A DNA stretch of 64,000 nucleotides from CAG-390 sp045644325 (GCA_045644325.1 JAZRGT010000063.1:9314-73313); one strand, 5' to 3'; counted from the first letter of the stretch, positions 15,465-24,501 are shown. The notes: a model not told the origin generated them from the sequence alone. Numbers and translations are program-made.

Positions 15465-17366
15465 TTATGAAAACTGCGAATTGTAAAGTCCTGCGTAGGT
15501 ACCGCCGAGGCGCATGAGTGCTTCGTGGTTGCCCTGCTCGATGACGTTTCCGTCCTTGACGACGAGGATGGTGTCGGCGTTCTGAACGGTGGAAAGACGG
15601 TGCGCGATTACGAAGCAGGTTCTGCCTTGCATCAGCTTCAGCATCGCCTCCTGGATCATTATCTCGGTGCGCGAGTCGACGTTCGAGGTCGCCTCGTCGA
15701 GGATCAGCATCGGAGAATCGGCAAGCATCGCGCGCGCGATCGTGATAAGCTGCTTCTGTCCCTTTGAGATATTAACGCCGTTGTCGGTCATAACGGTATC
15801 GTAGCCCTCGGGAAGAGTGCGGATAAAAGTGTCGATCTTTGCCGCCTTTGCCGCTTCGACGATCTCATCCATCGTCGCGCCTTCCTTGCCGTAGGCGATG
15901 TTTTCCGCAATCGTACCGCCGAAGAGCCAGGTTTCCTGAAGCACCATCGTGTAAGCCGAACGGAGGCTGTGGCGCGTGTAGTCGCGGATCTCGTGACCGT
16001 CGAGGTCGATCGTGCCTGCATTTACGTCATAGAATCGCATAAGCAGGTTGATGATCGTGGTCTTGCCCGCGCCCGTAGGTCCGACGATCGCGACCGTACT
16101 GCCCTGCGGTACGTCGAGATTGAGATCCTTTATGATGATTCGATCGGGAACGTAGCCGAAGCGGACGTGCTCGATCTTGACCTCACCGTGGATATCGTCG
16201 GTTTCGATAGCGTTTTCGATATCGGGAGTTTCGGGAGCTTCGTCGATAATGCGGAAGATTCGCTCAGCCGCAGACAGCGCGGACTGAAGATCGGCAATTA
16301 TGTTAGCGAACTCATTGATCGGTCCCGCAAAACGGCGGGAATACTGAACGAAGGAGGAGAGATATCCGATCTCGATGAAGAAGATCGAGAGGATCGGATC
16401 GCCCCAACGCTCCGAGGGAGGCGGAACAACGCCCGTGATCGAGAGCAGGAGGAAGATTCCGCCGAACATTATGATCAGCGAGAGGGAGAGATTGTTGATG
16501 AAGTTGGTCGAGGGACCGATGACGGCGCCGTGGTAGTCAGCCTCGTAATATGCGTCGCAGGCGTCCTTGTTGCGCTCGTCAAACTTGTCGCAGATATGCG
16601 CCTGACGTCCATACGCGCGGATAGTTTTCTGTCCCGAAAGCATTTCCTCGGCGTATCCGTTGAGCTCACCGAGCTTTGCCGAACGCTTTCTGAAAAGCGG
16701 ACGAACGAAGGTGGTGCGCTTTTTCGTCAGCCAAAGAGAGATCGGCACGGTGATACAGAAGACGAGGAGGAGCATCGGCGAGATCGAGATCATCATTGCG
16801 ACCGAGCCGACGACGGTGACGATGCTCGCACAGATCTGGAGAAGGTCGTGCGAGAGCGAGGTGTTGACGGTGTCAACGTCGTAGGAAATGTGGCTGATGA
16901 TGTCGCCCGTCTGATGTGTGTCGAAATATCCGACGGGGAGTGTTAGCAGGTGCTCGAAGATCTCCTTACGGATGGTGTAGGTGATCTTTTGACCGAGTCT
17001 TACGAGTGTCAGCGCAAGTCCGAGAGAGAGGAGCGCCGAGCCTAAATAGCATAATATAAGGAAGAAAACCTTATTGTAGATAACGTCAAAATCGACGGTT
17101 CCCTTGCCCGTGATCGCATTGATCGCCTCGCCCGAGAGTTTGGGGCCGACGAGGGCGAGGAGGTTTGCGGAGAGCATAAAGATGAATGCCACAGCCACAG
17201 TGCCCTTATGCTTGAAAAGGTATTTCGCAAGTCGCACCAGAACGCGCTTGCGTGTCTTGGGGTCAAGCTTTTGACCGCGACGGGTTGTGTTATTCGGATT
17301 TTTGTTTGCGCGCGGATCGCCCATCATCATACTGCCGGGTCCGCCGCCAAAGCCGCCTCTATTCAA
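15465..17366 (-). CDS. Heterodimeric ABC exporter, catalytic-site subunit (cassette A)
   Basis: About 633 residues: a Gly-rich N-terminal tail (NRGGFGGGPGS), six membrane helices of type IV exporters, then a nucleotide-binding domain with Walker A GPTGAGKTT, signature ISKGQKQ in place of LSGGQ, Walker B MLILDEATS with the catalytic Glu, and H-loop IAHRLSTV. I prefer TTG 17366, 6 bp after GGGAGGTG; a GTG at 17375 overlaps that site. It overlaps the partner gene by 8 bp. The Glu-bearing subunit pairs with the Asp-bearing subunit upstream, as in TM287/288-type drug or lipid exporters. Confidence 0.92.
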   Translation of the reverse strand: MNRGGFGGGPGSMMMGDPRANKNPNNTTRRGQKLDPKTRKRVLVRLAKYLFKHKGTVAVAFIFMLSANLLALVGPKLSGEAINAITGKGTVDFDVIYNKVFFLILCYLGSALLSLGLALTLVRLGQKITYTIRKEIFEHLLTLPVGYFDTHQTGDIISHISYDVDTVNTSLSHDLLQICASIVTVVGSVAMMISISPMLLLVFCITVPISLWLTKKRTTFVRPLFRKRSAKLGELNGYAEEMLSGQKTIRAYGRQAHICDKFDERNKDACDAYYEADYHGAVIGPSTNFINNLSLSLIIMFGGIFLLLSITGVVPPPSERWGDPILSIFFIEIGYLSSFVQYSRRFAGPINEFANIIADLQSALSAAERIFRIIDEAPETPDIENAIETDDIHGEVKIEHVRFGYVPDRIIIKDLNLDVPQGSTVAIVGPTGAGKTTIINLLMRFYDVNAGTIDLDGHEIRDYTRHSLRSAYTMVLQETWLFGGTIAENIAYGKEGATMDEIVEAAKAAKIDTFIRTLPEGYDTVMTDNGVNISKGQKQLITIARAMLADSPMLILDEATSNVDSRTEIMIQEAMLKLMQGRTCFVIAHRLSTVQNADTILVVKDGNVIEQGNHEALMRLGGTYAGLYNSQFS

Positions 17367-19113
17367 GAATAGCACCTCCCATCTGTGATTTGGAAATTTC
17401 GCTGTAAACCGAGCAGGTCTGCATCAGCTTTTCGTGGTCGCCCGCGCCGATGATTCGTCCCTCGTCGATAACGAGAATGAGATCGCAGGACATAACCGAG
17501 CTTACGCGCTGTGCGACGATGACGGTTGTGGTGTCTGCAAGTTCGGTCGAGATCGCTTTACGGAGCTCCGCATCGGTCTTGTAGTCGAGTGCCGAGGATG
17601 AGTCATCGAGGATCAGTATCTTCGGCTGACCCGCAACCGCGCGCGCGATGAGAAGTCTTTGCTTCTGACCGCCCGAAACGTTCGCGCCCTTGGCATCGAG
17701 CGGATGATCGTAGCCATCCTCGTAAGCCTCGATGAAGGGGGCAGCTTGCGCGATTTTTGCCGCGCGTGCGATCTGCTCATCCGAAATATCTCTGCCGAAG
17801 CGAATGTTTTCCTTTATCGTGTCGGCAACGATGAAATCGTGCTGCATCGCAACGCCGAACATCGAGTGGAGCTCGTCCTCGGGGATGGTTCTCAGGTCTC
17901 GTCCGTCAATACGGATCGCGCCCGAGGAAACGTCATAGAAACGCATAAGAAGCGCGGTAAGAGTTGTCTTTCCGCTTCCGGTTGCGCCGATGATGCCGAG
18001 CTTTTGTCCCGATTTCAGCTCAAAGGAAATATCGTGAAGAATGTCTTTTGTGTTATTATAAGCAAAGTTTACCTTGTCGAAAACAATGCCGCGTTCGCCC
18101 GCGCGGGTGGGGTAGTCGGATGAGGACGATACGGGGAGACCTTCCTCTGTGTCAAGCACCTCTGCGATACGGACGGCGGATGCGCTTGCCTTTGACCAAA
18201 TAACGAAGATTCGCGTGATCGAGGTCATTGCCATCGAAATGAGCGTGAAATACTGAATGAACGCGATGATGTTGCCGGGCTCGCTCATTCCGCCGTTTAC
18301 TCGGTACGCGCCGACGAATACAACGCAGACGAGTCCGAGGTTCATAAAGAAGTTCATAACGGGGTTTGAGGATGACATGATCGAGCTGGTCTTGCGCTCG
18401 ATGTCGCAAAGGCTCTTGTTTACCGCATCGTAACGGCGGTATTCGTAGTCCTGCTTTGTCAGCGCCTTAATGACGCGGATACCCTGCGCATCCTCACGGA
18501 CAACGCGGATCATACCGTCAACTGCTTGCTGAACCTTGGTGTAGAGCGGAAGTCCCTTTGCGGTCAGCGAATAGACCGCGATAAAGAGGAAGGGAAGGAT
18601 AGCGATCATAACGAGGGTGAGTGCGCCGTCGAGGGTTGCTGTGATCGCAAGTCCGCCGATGAGAAGTATCGGCGCACGAACGCCCATTCTCTGCATCGTG
18701 TTGATGAAGTTGTGGATATTGTATGTATCGGTCGTCAGTCTTGATTCAAGGCTGGGGACGGTGAAGTGATCGGTCTGTGCGGGGGAGAGAGTCATCGTGC
18801 GGCGGAAAAGATCGCTGCGGACGTCCTCTGCGACGTTGCGCGCGAATTTCGCCGCCATACGGTTTGCCCAGACACTACCGAGAACGCCGAGACCGGCGCA
18901 AACGATCATAATGACCGCCCAGATGCAGATCTCCGTGACCTTTGCTTTGACGTCGGGATTCGGTACGTCGGCAACGGGACGGATGACGTTGTCGATGATG
19001 TGCTTGAGAATGTAGGGAAGCGCGAGCTCAATGAGCGTTGCAAAGACCTTGACGGTGAGGGTAAAGGTCATAAAGCGCGTGTATGGCTTGAGGTAGGCAA
19101 GTATTCTTTTCAT
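17359..19113 (-). CDS. Heterodimeric ABC exporter, degenerate-site subunit (cassette A)
   Basis: The 584-residue protein has six membrane helices and a nucleotide-binding domain with Walker A GATGSGKTT and signature VSGGQKQR. Walker B reads ILILDDSSSALD, where Asp replaces the catalytic Glu. This marks the degenerate-site partner of a heterodimer. Its start overlaps the MarR stop by 4 bp (ATGA), and its end overlaps the second subunit gene. Substrate unknown; MarR control suggests export of a small toxic compound. Confidence 0.92.
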   Translation of the reverse strand: MKRILAYLKPYTRFMTFTLTVKVFATLIELALPYILKHIIDNVIRPVADVPNPDVKAKVTEICIWAVIMIVCAGLGVLGSVWANRMAAKFARNVAEDVRSDLFRRTMTLSPAQTDHFTVPSLESRLTTDTYNIHNFINTMQRMGVRAPILLIGGLAITATLDGALTLVMIAILPFLFIAVYSLTAKGLPLYTKVQQAVDGMIRVVREDAQGIRVIKALTKQDYEYRRYDAVNKSLCDIERKTSSIMSSSNPVMNFFMNLGLVCVVFVGAYRVNGGMSEPGNIIAFIQYFTLISMAMTSITRIFVIWSKASASAVRIAEVLDTEEGLPVSSSSDYPTRAGERGIVFDKVNFAYNNTKDILHDISFELKSGQKLGIIGATGSGKTTLTALLMRFYDVSSGAIRIDGRDLRTIPEDELHSMFGVAMQHDFIVADTIKENIRFGRDISDEQIARAAKIAQAAPFIEAYEDGYDHPLDAKGANVSGGQKQRLLIARAVAGQPKILILDDSSSALDYKTDAELRKAISTELADTTTVIVAQRVSSVMSCDLILVIDEGRIIGAGDHEKLMQTCSVYSEISKSQMGGAILE

Positions 19114-19595
19114 TGACTGCCCTCCTTTTTGGGTTTAATGGCGCTGTCGAGATCTGTATAGGCATCACTCGATAGCTTGGCGTAATCCGCGGCGCGCGCG
19201 GCGATGCGTTCGGTCATCAAGAGGTACATTTCCATTTCCTCCTCGGTGAAGCCCTCTGTGATGTAGGAATTCCAACCCTTTATTATCTCGCGCACCTTTG
19301 GCAGAATTTCGAGAGCCTTTTCGGTAGGATAGACGAGGGTCTGTCTGCGATCCTCCGGATCTCTCTCACGGGTGACGAAGCCGTGCTCCTCAAGATAGGT
19401 GAGACTTCGAGTAACGTTGCTCTTATTTAAAAAGAGCTTTCGCGCGATTGCGTCTTGCGAAATGCCCGGATGTCTGCAAACTACAAAGATATAAGAATGA
19501 TGCTGATCGCCAAGCTCGGTGTCTTCAAGCTTATCCGCACGCCAGATGGCGGCGCACCGGCTGACGATATTTATATAACGCATTAAAGACGGCAT
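19110..19595 (-). CDS. MarR-family regulator (cassette A)
   Basis: The 161-residue protein has the MarR winged helix: recognition region ISQDAIARKLFLNKSNVTRS and wing VTRERDPEDRRQTLVYPTEKA, with a dimerisation helix at each end. AAGGAG lies 7 bp upstream of ATG 19595. It is the first gene of the exporter operon and probably represses it through the GTTGCG-TG-CGCAAC palindrome just downstream of the -10 box. Ligand unknown. Confidence 0.9.
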   Translation of the reverse strand: MPSLMRYINIVSRCAAIWRADKLEDTELGDQHHSYIFVVCRHPGISQDAIARKLFLNKSNVTRSLTYLEEHGFVTRERDPEDRRQTLVYPTEKALEILPKVREIIKGWNSYITEGFTEEEMEMYLLMTERIAARAADYAKLSSDAYTDLDSAIKPKKEGSQ

Positions 19596-19620
19596 ATCTT
19601 TTCTCCTTACTTCAAAATTG

Positions 19621-19669
19621 GTTGCGTGCGCAACTATATATATTATATCATATTTTGGGAGATTGTCAA
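19621..19669 (-). promoter_or_regulatory. Promoter and MarR operator of exporter cassette A
   Basis: On the minus strand TTGACA (19669-19664) and TATAAT (19647-19642) have a 16-bp spacer. A perfect palindrome GTTGCG-TG-CGCAAC (19621-19634) lies at the transcription start, the usual place for MarR autorepression. Confidence 0.75.
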
Positions 19670-19678
19670 GGGGATTTT

Positions 19679-19985
19679 AGTTATTAGTTGCTAGTTATTA
19701 GTTATTAGTTATTAGTTGAAGGTGGATTTCCTCACGGGGCTCGGAAATCGGATTGTGCGATAATTTTATAAGGCGTTGATGATCCTTTATCGGGCGGAGG
19801 GATTATATGCTGAAAATAAAAATCTCGGATGTTTGCATCACTGCAAATTCCCGAGATTCTTATTTACTTGTTTTAATTTTATACTGTACAAAACTATATT
19901 AGCACCGCATAAAATTATCAATGTGAAATTTTCGCCTTTGGCGAAAATTTACCTACAACTAACAACTAATAACTAGCAACTAATT
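19679..19985. repeat. Inverted-arm repeat element with TAGTTATTAG arms
   Basis: The left arm (19679-19718) is a run of AGTTATT-type heptads; the right arm (19959-19985) is its inverted counterpart (CTAACAACTAATAACTAGC). Next to the left arm lies the core GGTGGATTTCCTCACGGGG followed by CTCGGAAATC (19721-19749). This core recurs at 45954-45982 with different arms. The right arm supplies the stop codon and last codons of the HAD gene. Between the arms (about 19750-19958) no convincing gene is seen. Confidence 0.65.
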
Positions 19986-20749
19986 TCTTCAATTATCTTC
20001 GCTATCGCGCTCTCTCTGCAATCAACCGTTACCCGATCGGCTACGGCTTTGAGGGAGTCTGTCGCGTTGCCCACGGCGTAGCCTATGTCGGCGGCTGCTA
20101 CCATATCGATATCGTTGTCATAATCGCCGACGCAGATGAGGGTGTGACAGCCGAGCTTTTCCTTGAGCCAGCGTGCGGCTCTGCCCTTGCTGTCGGCGGG
20201 ATCGTTGAATTCGATTCCGAATTTCCAACTTCTCGTTATGTTGAATTCACCGCCGAAGATGCTTTTGACCTTTGCGTAGGTTTCGTCGGTGTTGCGGTCG
20301 TGCATAACCGCGATCATCTTGACGAAGGGAGCGGTGAAGGAGTCGATGAACTCGCGGCGCGCTTCGGGGGAATCGTTTTCATCAAAGGTGTAAACTCCCG
20401 AGTGACCGATGGTATTAACGTGAAAGCATTTTATGGTGGCGCAATGATCGTACGCCGTAAAAGCCTTGAACATCTGCTCCTTGGTGACAAGACCCTGATA
20501 GAAGATTTCTTTTCCGTCGATAGAAATGATCACCGCTCCGTTATAGGAGATTATCGGCGCATTTGGCTTGATGATGCTTGCGGCACCCTCGGTGAACATT
20601 TCGTAATTACGTCCGCTGGCGAAGGTGAAGTAGCCGCCCTCGGACTGAAAATATTTGATCGCGTCAACGTTTTTCTGCGAGATCTCGCCGCCGATGTAGA
20701 TCGTGCCGTCAAAGTCGGAGCAGATAAGGTATCCGTCGTATTTTCCCAT
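19973..20749 (-). CDS. HAD superfamily Cof-type hydrolase
   Basis: The 258-residue protein has the four HAD IIB motifs: DFDGT at residues 12-16, a second motif around ISYNGA, a lysine in KGRAARWLKE, and GDYDNDIDM near the end. It is probably a cytoplasmic phosphatase acting on sugar or cofactor phosphates. The final codons (…EISC) and the TAG stop come from the right arm of the repeat at 19679-19985, so the C-terminus may have been changed by the insertion. GAGAGGAA lies upstream of ATG 20749. Confidence 0.9.
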   Translation of the reverse strand: MGKYDGYLICSDFDGTIYIGGEISQKNVDAIKYFQSEGGYFTFASGRNYEMFTEGAASIIKPNAPIISYNGAVIISIDGKEIFYQGLVTKEQMFKAFTAYDHCATIKCFHVNTIGHSGVYTFDENDSPEARREFIDSFTAPFVKMIAVMHDRNTDETYAKVKSIFGGEFNITRSWKFGIEFNDPADSKGRAARWLKEKLGCHTLICVGDYDNDIDMVAAADIGYAVGNATDSLKAVADRVTVDCRESAIAKIIEEISC

Positions 20750-20769
20750 ATTTGAATAATTCCTCTCTG

Positions 20770-21585
20770 TTATTGAAGCTTATCGGGTAGACGGTAGACG
20801 ATGCTTTCGGTGTTCGTCTGATCGTCGTCGATTTTATCCGCCTCGACCGATGATGGGGGAGCATCGTCGGTTGATATATATTTTCCTCTGAAATAGTAGC
20901 GGGGAAGAAGATGTGGATATCGCGTTTTAAGCAGGTGCTCGTAAAGCGGAGTGGAGGTGAACCAATGCCCAAAGCCCTTGTGCGAGTGGATGATCATTTC
21001 GGTCGGTACGTTGAATTTTTCGATGACTTCGCGCCACGCATCCTCGGGAGTGGTGCAGAGGACGAAAAGGTACGCTGTGCTGCCGTTAGGGAGTGAGAGG
21101 CGCATATACACCGTGTTGCACTCGCACTCGGGTGAGAAAACGAGCGGAATGCTCGACGCGAGTGCTGGATGGTTCAGCAAAATTATCTCCTCGATCCTGA
21201 TTCCGTATAAAAGATCGCGAGCCTCCTCCTCGGCGCTCTTCTTTTTGAACAGCGTGGAGAAAAAGCTCTCCTTTTCCTTCGGTGCCTCTATTTTTGCCGT
21301 TTCGCCCGCGGAGAAGAAGTTGCGAACGGTTTCACGAAGGCTTGAGTAGATAAAGCAATCCGACACCGCGGCGGGCATCAGGTATATCTTCGGCATTGCA
21401 TTCGAGCCCGTGAAGCGCGAGACTCGTGTGCATCCGAGGGAGTAGATCGGCCACAAATCAAAGGACGCGGCGGGCATAAAGCCAACGAATGCCGATTCGG
21501 TGTTGAGCTCGTCACACAGCGCGGAAAGGTCGCGCGCATCCCTTTCAAATACTGCCCCGGCACGGCTGAGAAAATCTATAAACAT
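20770..21585 (-). CDS. Cytoplasmic protein, unknown
   Basis: The 271-residue protein starts at ATG 21585 behind AAAGGAG. No membrane segment is seen. A Lys/Glu-rich low-complexity linker (about residues 93-120) separates an N-terminal region from a C-terminal region with HSHKGFGHWFTSTPLYEH. It lies 20 bp upstream of the HAD gene, so the two are probably cotranscribed. No family is recognised. Confidence 0.65.
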   Translation of the reverse strand: MFIDFLSRAGAVFERDARDLSALCDELNTESAFVGFMPAASFDLWPIYSLGCTRVSRFTGSNAMPKIYLMPAAVSDCFIYSSLRETVRNFFSAGETAKIEAPKEKESFFSTLFKKKSAEEEARDLLYGIRIEEIILLNHPALASSIPLVFSPECECNTVYMRLSLPNGSTAYLFVLCTTPEDAWREVIEKFNVPTEMIIHSHKGFGHWFTSTPLYEHLLKTRYPHLLPRYYFRGKYISTDDAPPSSVEADKIDDDQTNTESIVYRLPDKLQ

Positions 21586-21620
21586 TTGTGCTCTCCTTTA
21601 TCTTTTCTGCCTTTTACTTT

Positions 21621-21649
21621 ATTATACAACAATTTGACGATAAAATCAA
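21621..21649 (-). promoter_or_regulatory. Promoter of the 20770-21585 gene
   Basis: TTGATT (21649-21644) and TATAAT (21626-21621) on the minus strand, 17-bp spacer, 35 bp upstream of the start. Confidence 0.75.
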
Positions 21650-21651
21650 TA

Positions 21652-21673
21652 GCCGCCCGAAAAATCGGGCGGC
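21652..21673 (-). terminator. Hairpin after the anti-sigma operon
   Basis: A perfect 9-bp GC-rich stem GCCGCCCGA/TCGGGCGGC with an AAAA loop lies 9 bp beyond the stop; the following T run is short. Confidence 0.6.
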
Positions 21674-21681
21674 TTCTATGA

Positions 21682-23511
21682 TTATTCTGTCGGAATGAGG
21701 TTGGTGTATTCGTCTTTTATATCCGAGATCTTGGTGAAAGCAATATAATAATTGAATCTTTCGATTGATTCCTTGATCTTCGGGTAGGTCAAGGTGTCGT
21801 CGTTGACGAGGATATACACTTCCTCGCGGCGGTGGATCGCGCTTTCCGGGTCGAGCGGTTCGCCGTCGTATTTGATGATGTGATTATATTTTGAGTAAAG
21901 GAAGTTGGTATAACCGCCGCTTCGCGATTCGGTGTATAACTCGTAATACCCGTGGTGGTATATTATCGTCGTAAGGAAGATAGCGGAGCGCGAGGGATAG
22001 TGATTCACGATATTGACCGCCGCCGGCTGTCCGTTTGAGCATTTTTCATAGAACTCGTTCCACACATTCTCGCCCGCGGTGACGAAGGCATCATTGAAGA
22101 CAACCCAATTGCCCGATTTTGCTTCATTATATATATCATCAGCGGCAGCCTTTTCGGAGAAGGCAAGGATGGGCGCGGTTCTGTCGGAGAGAAGGTATGC
22201 CTCGTATGTCAGATATCTGTGATAGAGCTTGCGAGCGTTGTCGATGTCAAGAATGCCTTTGTCGAAGGCTTCTTGCAGATCGTATATTTGACCGTTACTG
22301 TATACCTTTATGCGTGCTCCGTTTGAGTAGTAAAACTTATAGAATTCAAGATCGTATTCGGTTACTTCATCTGTGGCTCCCACTTCTGCCCATATTACAC
22401 AATTTCCGAAAGTGCCGTAGTATCTGAATGATTTTTCAAAGGATTCAAGCGTTTCTTCTTTATCCATAATAAAAGCATTACCGGCGTTTTGGGCGGATGA
22501 ATAAGCCTCCCTTGCGTGCTCTTCTTTTATTCTGCGTGTATTTCCGTACAGTGTTGCTAACGTGCGGTCGTTTATCCACGTGGAGAACACATTTTCATAT
22601 CTTTCCTTGAAAAGCGCGTTGTTGATCTGCTCGATCTTTTCCTCGGAGATCTCTTCAAGATCGGATACGAATTTCGCGTAGGTATATACCTTCTGTTCAT
22701 CAACCTTCCAATAGCCGTAGGCGTTGAATTTGTTGTGGCGTTCCTTTATCTTTTCTGCATCTGCAGCGTTCAGCCAACCGTCGGAATATGCGGTCTCAAT
22801 AGTCTTTATGACGCCGTCCTTGTAAGCAAAGATATGAATCGAATAGTCGTTGACGATCGAGGTTCGTCCGAGGGTGATGACGTTGTATTCATCTTTGAGA
22901 TAGGTGTTTATTGCGAAAATGACGCAATCAGAGATCGTACCGTAGTATCTGCCGCGGAAGTGGTCTTCTTTTTTGTGGCTGAACAGAAGCGCCGTGTATC
23001 TTTCCGCATGCGAGTGACCTAATTTTATGGAGTCTTCTTCTTTCTGTTGATCGCTGAAAGGAGTCTCTGCATATAGTCTTAAATACGCCGCATATTCCGC
23101 CGCGTAGACCTTATTATACCAAACCTCCTTGAGCTCCGCGATCATTTCGTCAGAGATCGGTTCGAGATCAGGAGTGAAGATGGGGTATGACGGGTTTTCG
23201 GCGTGTTCGGTTGGCGGCGTATCGACGGTGGTTTCTTCCACAGTTGAATGACCGAAAATACCGCCGAGGGAGATATCGTAACGCTCGATGACGTAGGAGA
23301 CCATCGGGATGAACGCGCTGATGAGCATAATGCACGCGGCGAGCATCAAAAACTGCTTTGTCGTGCGCCATACGGCTTTTTTGCTTTTGCCGGGGATCTC
23401 GTCCGCGTCGGGAACTTTAAGATCGTCGATCACCTCCGCGATCAGGTCGCGGTCGATATAGTCGAGCGACTCAAGCAATCTTGTGTCATTGAAAACGAGA
23501 ATCTCTTTCAT
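21682..23511 (-). CDS. Putative anti-sigma factor with large repeated extracellular region
   Basis: The protein has 609 residues from ATG 23511, which has AAAGGAGGG upstream and overlaps the sigma stop by 4 bp (ATGA). Residues 1-50 are cytoplasmic and acidic-helical, 53-75 form one membrane segment, and about 530 residues are extracellular. The ectodomain has two copies of a ~160-residue unit (about 112-265 and 280-440), each with LExIS(D/E)E(K/M)I, RYYGT(I/F)(S/G)(D/N)CVI(F/W), then an AY/AF..G(W/I)L..(A/I)D motif, followed by a divergent tail. The same unit forms the lipoprotein at 43829-45001. Gene order and topology suggest it holds the ECF sigma factor; the ectodomain family is not recognised. 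Confidence 0.7.
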   Translation of the reverse strand: MKEILVFNDTRLLESLDYIDRDLIAEVIDDLKVPDADEIPGKSKKAVWRTTKQFLMLAACIMLISAFIPMVSYVIERYDISLGGIFGHSTVEETTVDTPPTEHAENPSYPIFTPDLEPISDEMIAELKEVWYNKVYAAEYAAYLRLYAETPFSDQQKEEDSIKLGHSHAERYTALLFSHKKEDHFRGRYYGTISDCVIFAINTYLKDEYNVITLGRTSIVNDYSIHIFAYKDGVIKTIETAYSDGWLNAADAEKIKERHNKFNAYGYWKVDEQKVYTYAKFVSDLEEISEEKIEQINNALFKERYENVFSTWINDRTLATLYGNTRRIKEEHAREAYSSAQNAGNAFIMDKEETLESFEKSFRYYGTFGNCVIWAEVGATDEVTEYDLEFYKFYYSNGARIKVYSNGQIYDLQEAFDKGILDIDNARKLYHRYLTYEAYLLSDRTAPILAFSEKAAADDIYNEAKSGNWVVFNDAFVTAGENVWNEFYEKCSNGQPAAVNIVNHYPSRSAIFLTTIIYHHGYYELYTESRSGGYTNFLYSKYNHIIKYDGEPLDPESAIHRREEVYILVNDDTLTYPKIKESIERFNYYIAFTKISDIKDEYTNLIPTE

Positions 23512-24065
23512 ACCGTGATGCCCTCCTTTCCGAGCTCTGCCGCAAGCTTTTTGCGCATGCGGTGAAGTGTGACCTTGATCTTGCTCTCGCCAAAGCCCGT
23601 CTGGGACGAGATCTGCTCGATGCTCATATCGAGCCAATAGCGCATAATGAAGATCTTGCGGTCGGATTTTGACGATGCGCGCAGGAATGCGCTGATAAGC
23701 TCGCCGCCGCGTTTCGCGTCAAACTGCGCGGCGAGGTCGGTGCCGTCCTCGATCATCGAGAGGAATTCCTCACCGACTATCTGCACGTTCTTTCCGCGCT
23801 TCCAGGCATTATTGGCGCGGGATTTGTTGATCGATAGCCTTCGCACGATCTCTGAAAGAAACGCGGGGAGGTTATCGGGCCGCTCGGGCGGGATCGAATT
23901 CCAAAGCGCGAGAAGCGAGTCGTTGAGCGTCTCCTCGCGATCCTCACGCGAGACGAGAAAATTTGAGGCTACGTAAAGACAGAGATTGCGGTATTTAAGC
24001 TCGGTCTCTCTCAGCGCATCCTCGTTCCGCGCGAAGAACAGTTCTATTATTTTTTCGTCCTTCAT
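23508..24065 (-). CDS. ECF-type RNA polymerase sigma factor
   Basis: The 185-residue protein has sigma region 2 (residues about 8-75, with SREDREETLNDSLLALW) and region 4 (about 125-175, FIMRYWLDMSIEQISSQTGF then ESKIKVTLHRMRKKL). ATG 24065 is chosen because AAGGAG lies 8 bp upstream; GTG 24074 abuts that site. The downstream membrane gene overlaps by 4 bp and is the likely anti-sigma factor. A candidate self-recognised promoter lies at 24442-24469. Confidence 0.9.
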   Translation of the reverse strand: MKDEKIIELFFARNEDALRETELKYRNLCLYVASNFLVSREDREETLNDSLLALWNSIPPERPDNLPAFLSEIVRRLSINKSRANNAWKRGKNVQIVGEEFLSMIEDGTDLAAQFDAKRGGELISAFLRASSKSDRKIFIMRYWLDMSIEQISSQTGFGESKIKVTLHRMRKKLAAELGKEGITV

Positions 24066-24070
24066 AGCAT

Positions 24071-24397
24071 TCACTCCTTATAGCCGACGTTTATCGACCC
24101 GCATTTTTTGCATCGTACCCAAAGTCTTCTGTACTCGATGCCGTCCTTCGTTACGGTTTCCTTTGAACCCGCGTGTCCCCATACGCCGTAGGTACGGAGA
24201 AGATCGGTCCATTTCAGCTTGAATTCCTCTCCGCATTCGAGGCAGACGAAGGTCTTCCTTGAATAAATAACCGAGCGGGTGATTCTTATCGCTGAGTCCA
24301 AAATGAACGCCGCCAAGAGAACGTATTTAAGCGGTTCGATGTCCCAGACGATATAAATAATCCCCAGAATGTAGATCAGATAATCAATAAACAGCAT
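24071..24397 (-). CDS. Small membrane protein with C-terminal zinc ribbon
   Basis: The 108-residue protein starts at ATG 24397 behind AAGGAG. The N-terminal 55 residues hold two hydrophobic segments. The C-terminal part contains two CxxC pairs (VCLECG and RCKKCG) about 45 residues apart, a likely zinc-binding ribbon facing the cytoplasm. It is the first gene of the sigma operon, and its stop lies 5 bp before the sigma start. It may be an accessory of the signalling unit; function unknown. Confidence 0.7.
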   Translation of the reverse strand: MLFIDYLIYILGIIYIVWDIEPLKYVLLAAFILDSAIRITRSVIYSRKTFVCLECGEEFKLKWTDLLRTYGVWGHAGSKETVTKDGIEYRRLWVRCKKCGSINVGYKE

Positions 24398-24441
24398 ATC
24401 TTGTCTCCTTTTGTCATAATGTTTATGTCCGTTCACTTTAA

Positions 24442-24469
24442 TAGTAGTAAATCGAACGGAAAGGTTACA
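24442..24469 (-). promoter_or_regulatory. Candidate ECF-dependent promoter
   Basis: On the minus strand TGTAAC followed by CTTT (24469-24464) resembles the AAC-type -35 box of ECF promoters. CTACTA (24447-24442) lies 16 bp downstream. It lies 45 bp upstream of the zinc-ribbon start. Autoregulation by the operon's own sigma factor is inferred, not shown. Confidence 0.4.
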
Positions 24470-24501
24470 ACGATTTTGAAAAATTTTTGTTTTTCGGTAC
24501 A

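Noticed and set aside
15969..16946. Antisense frame of 325 codons opposite the cassette A exporter
   Set aside because: Shadow frame over conserved ABC exporter sequence.
19776..19976. Open frame of 66 codons between the inverted arms
   Set aside because: AT-rich, ends inside the repeat arm, no ribosome site and no recognisable features.
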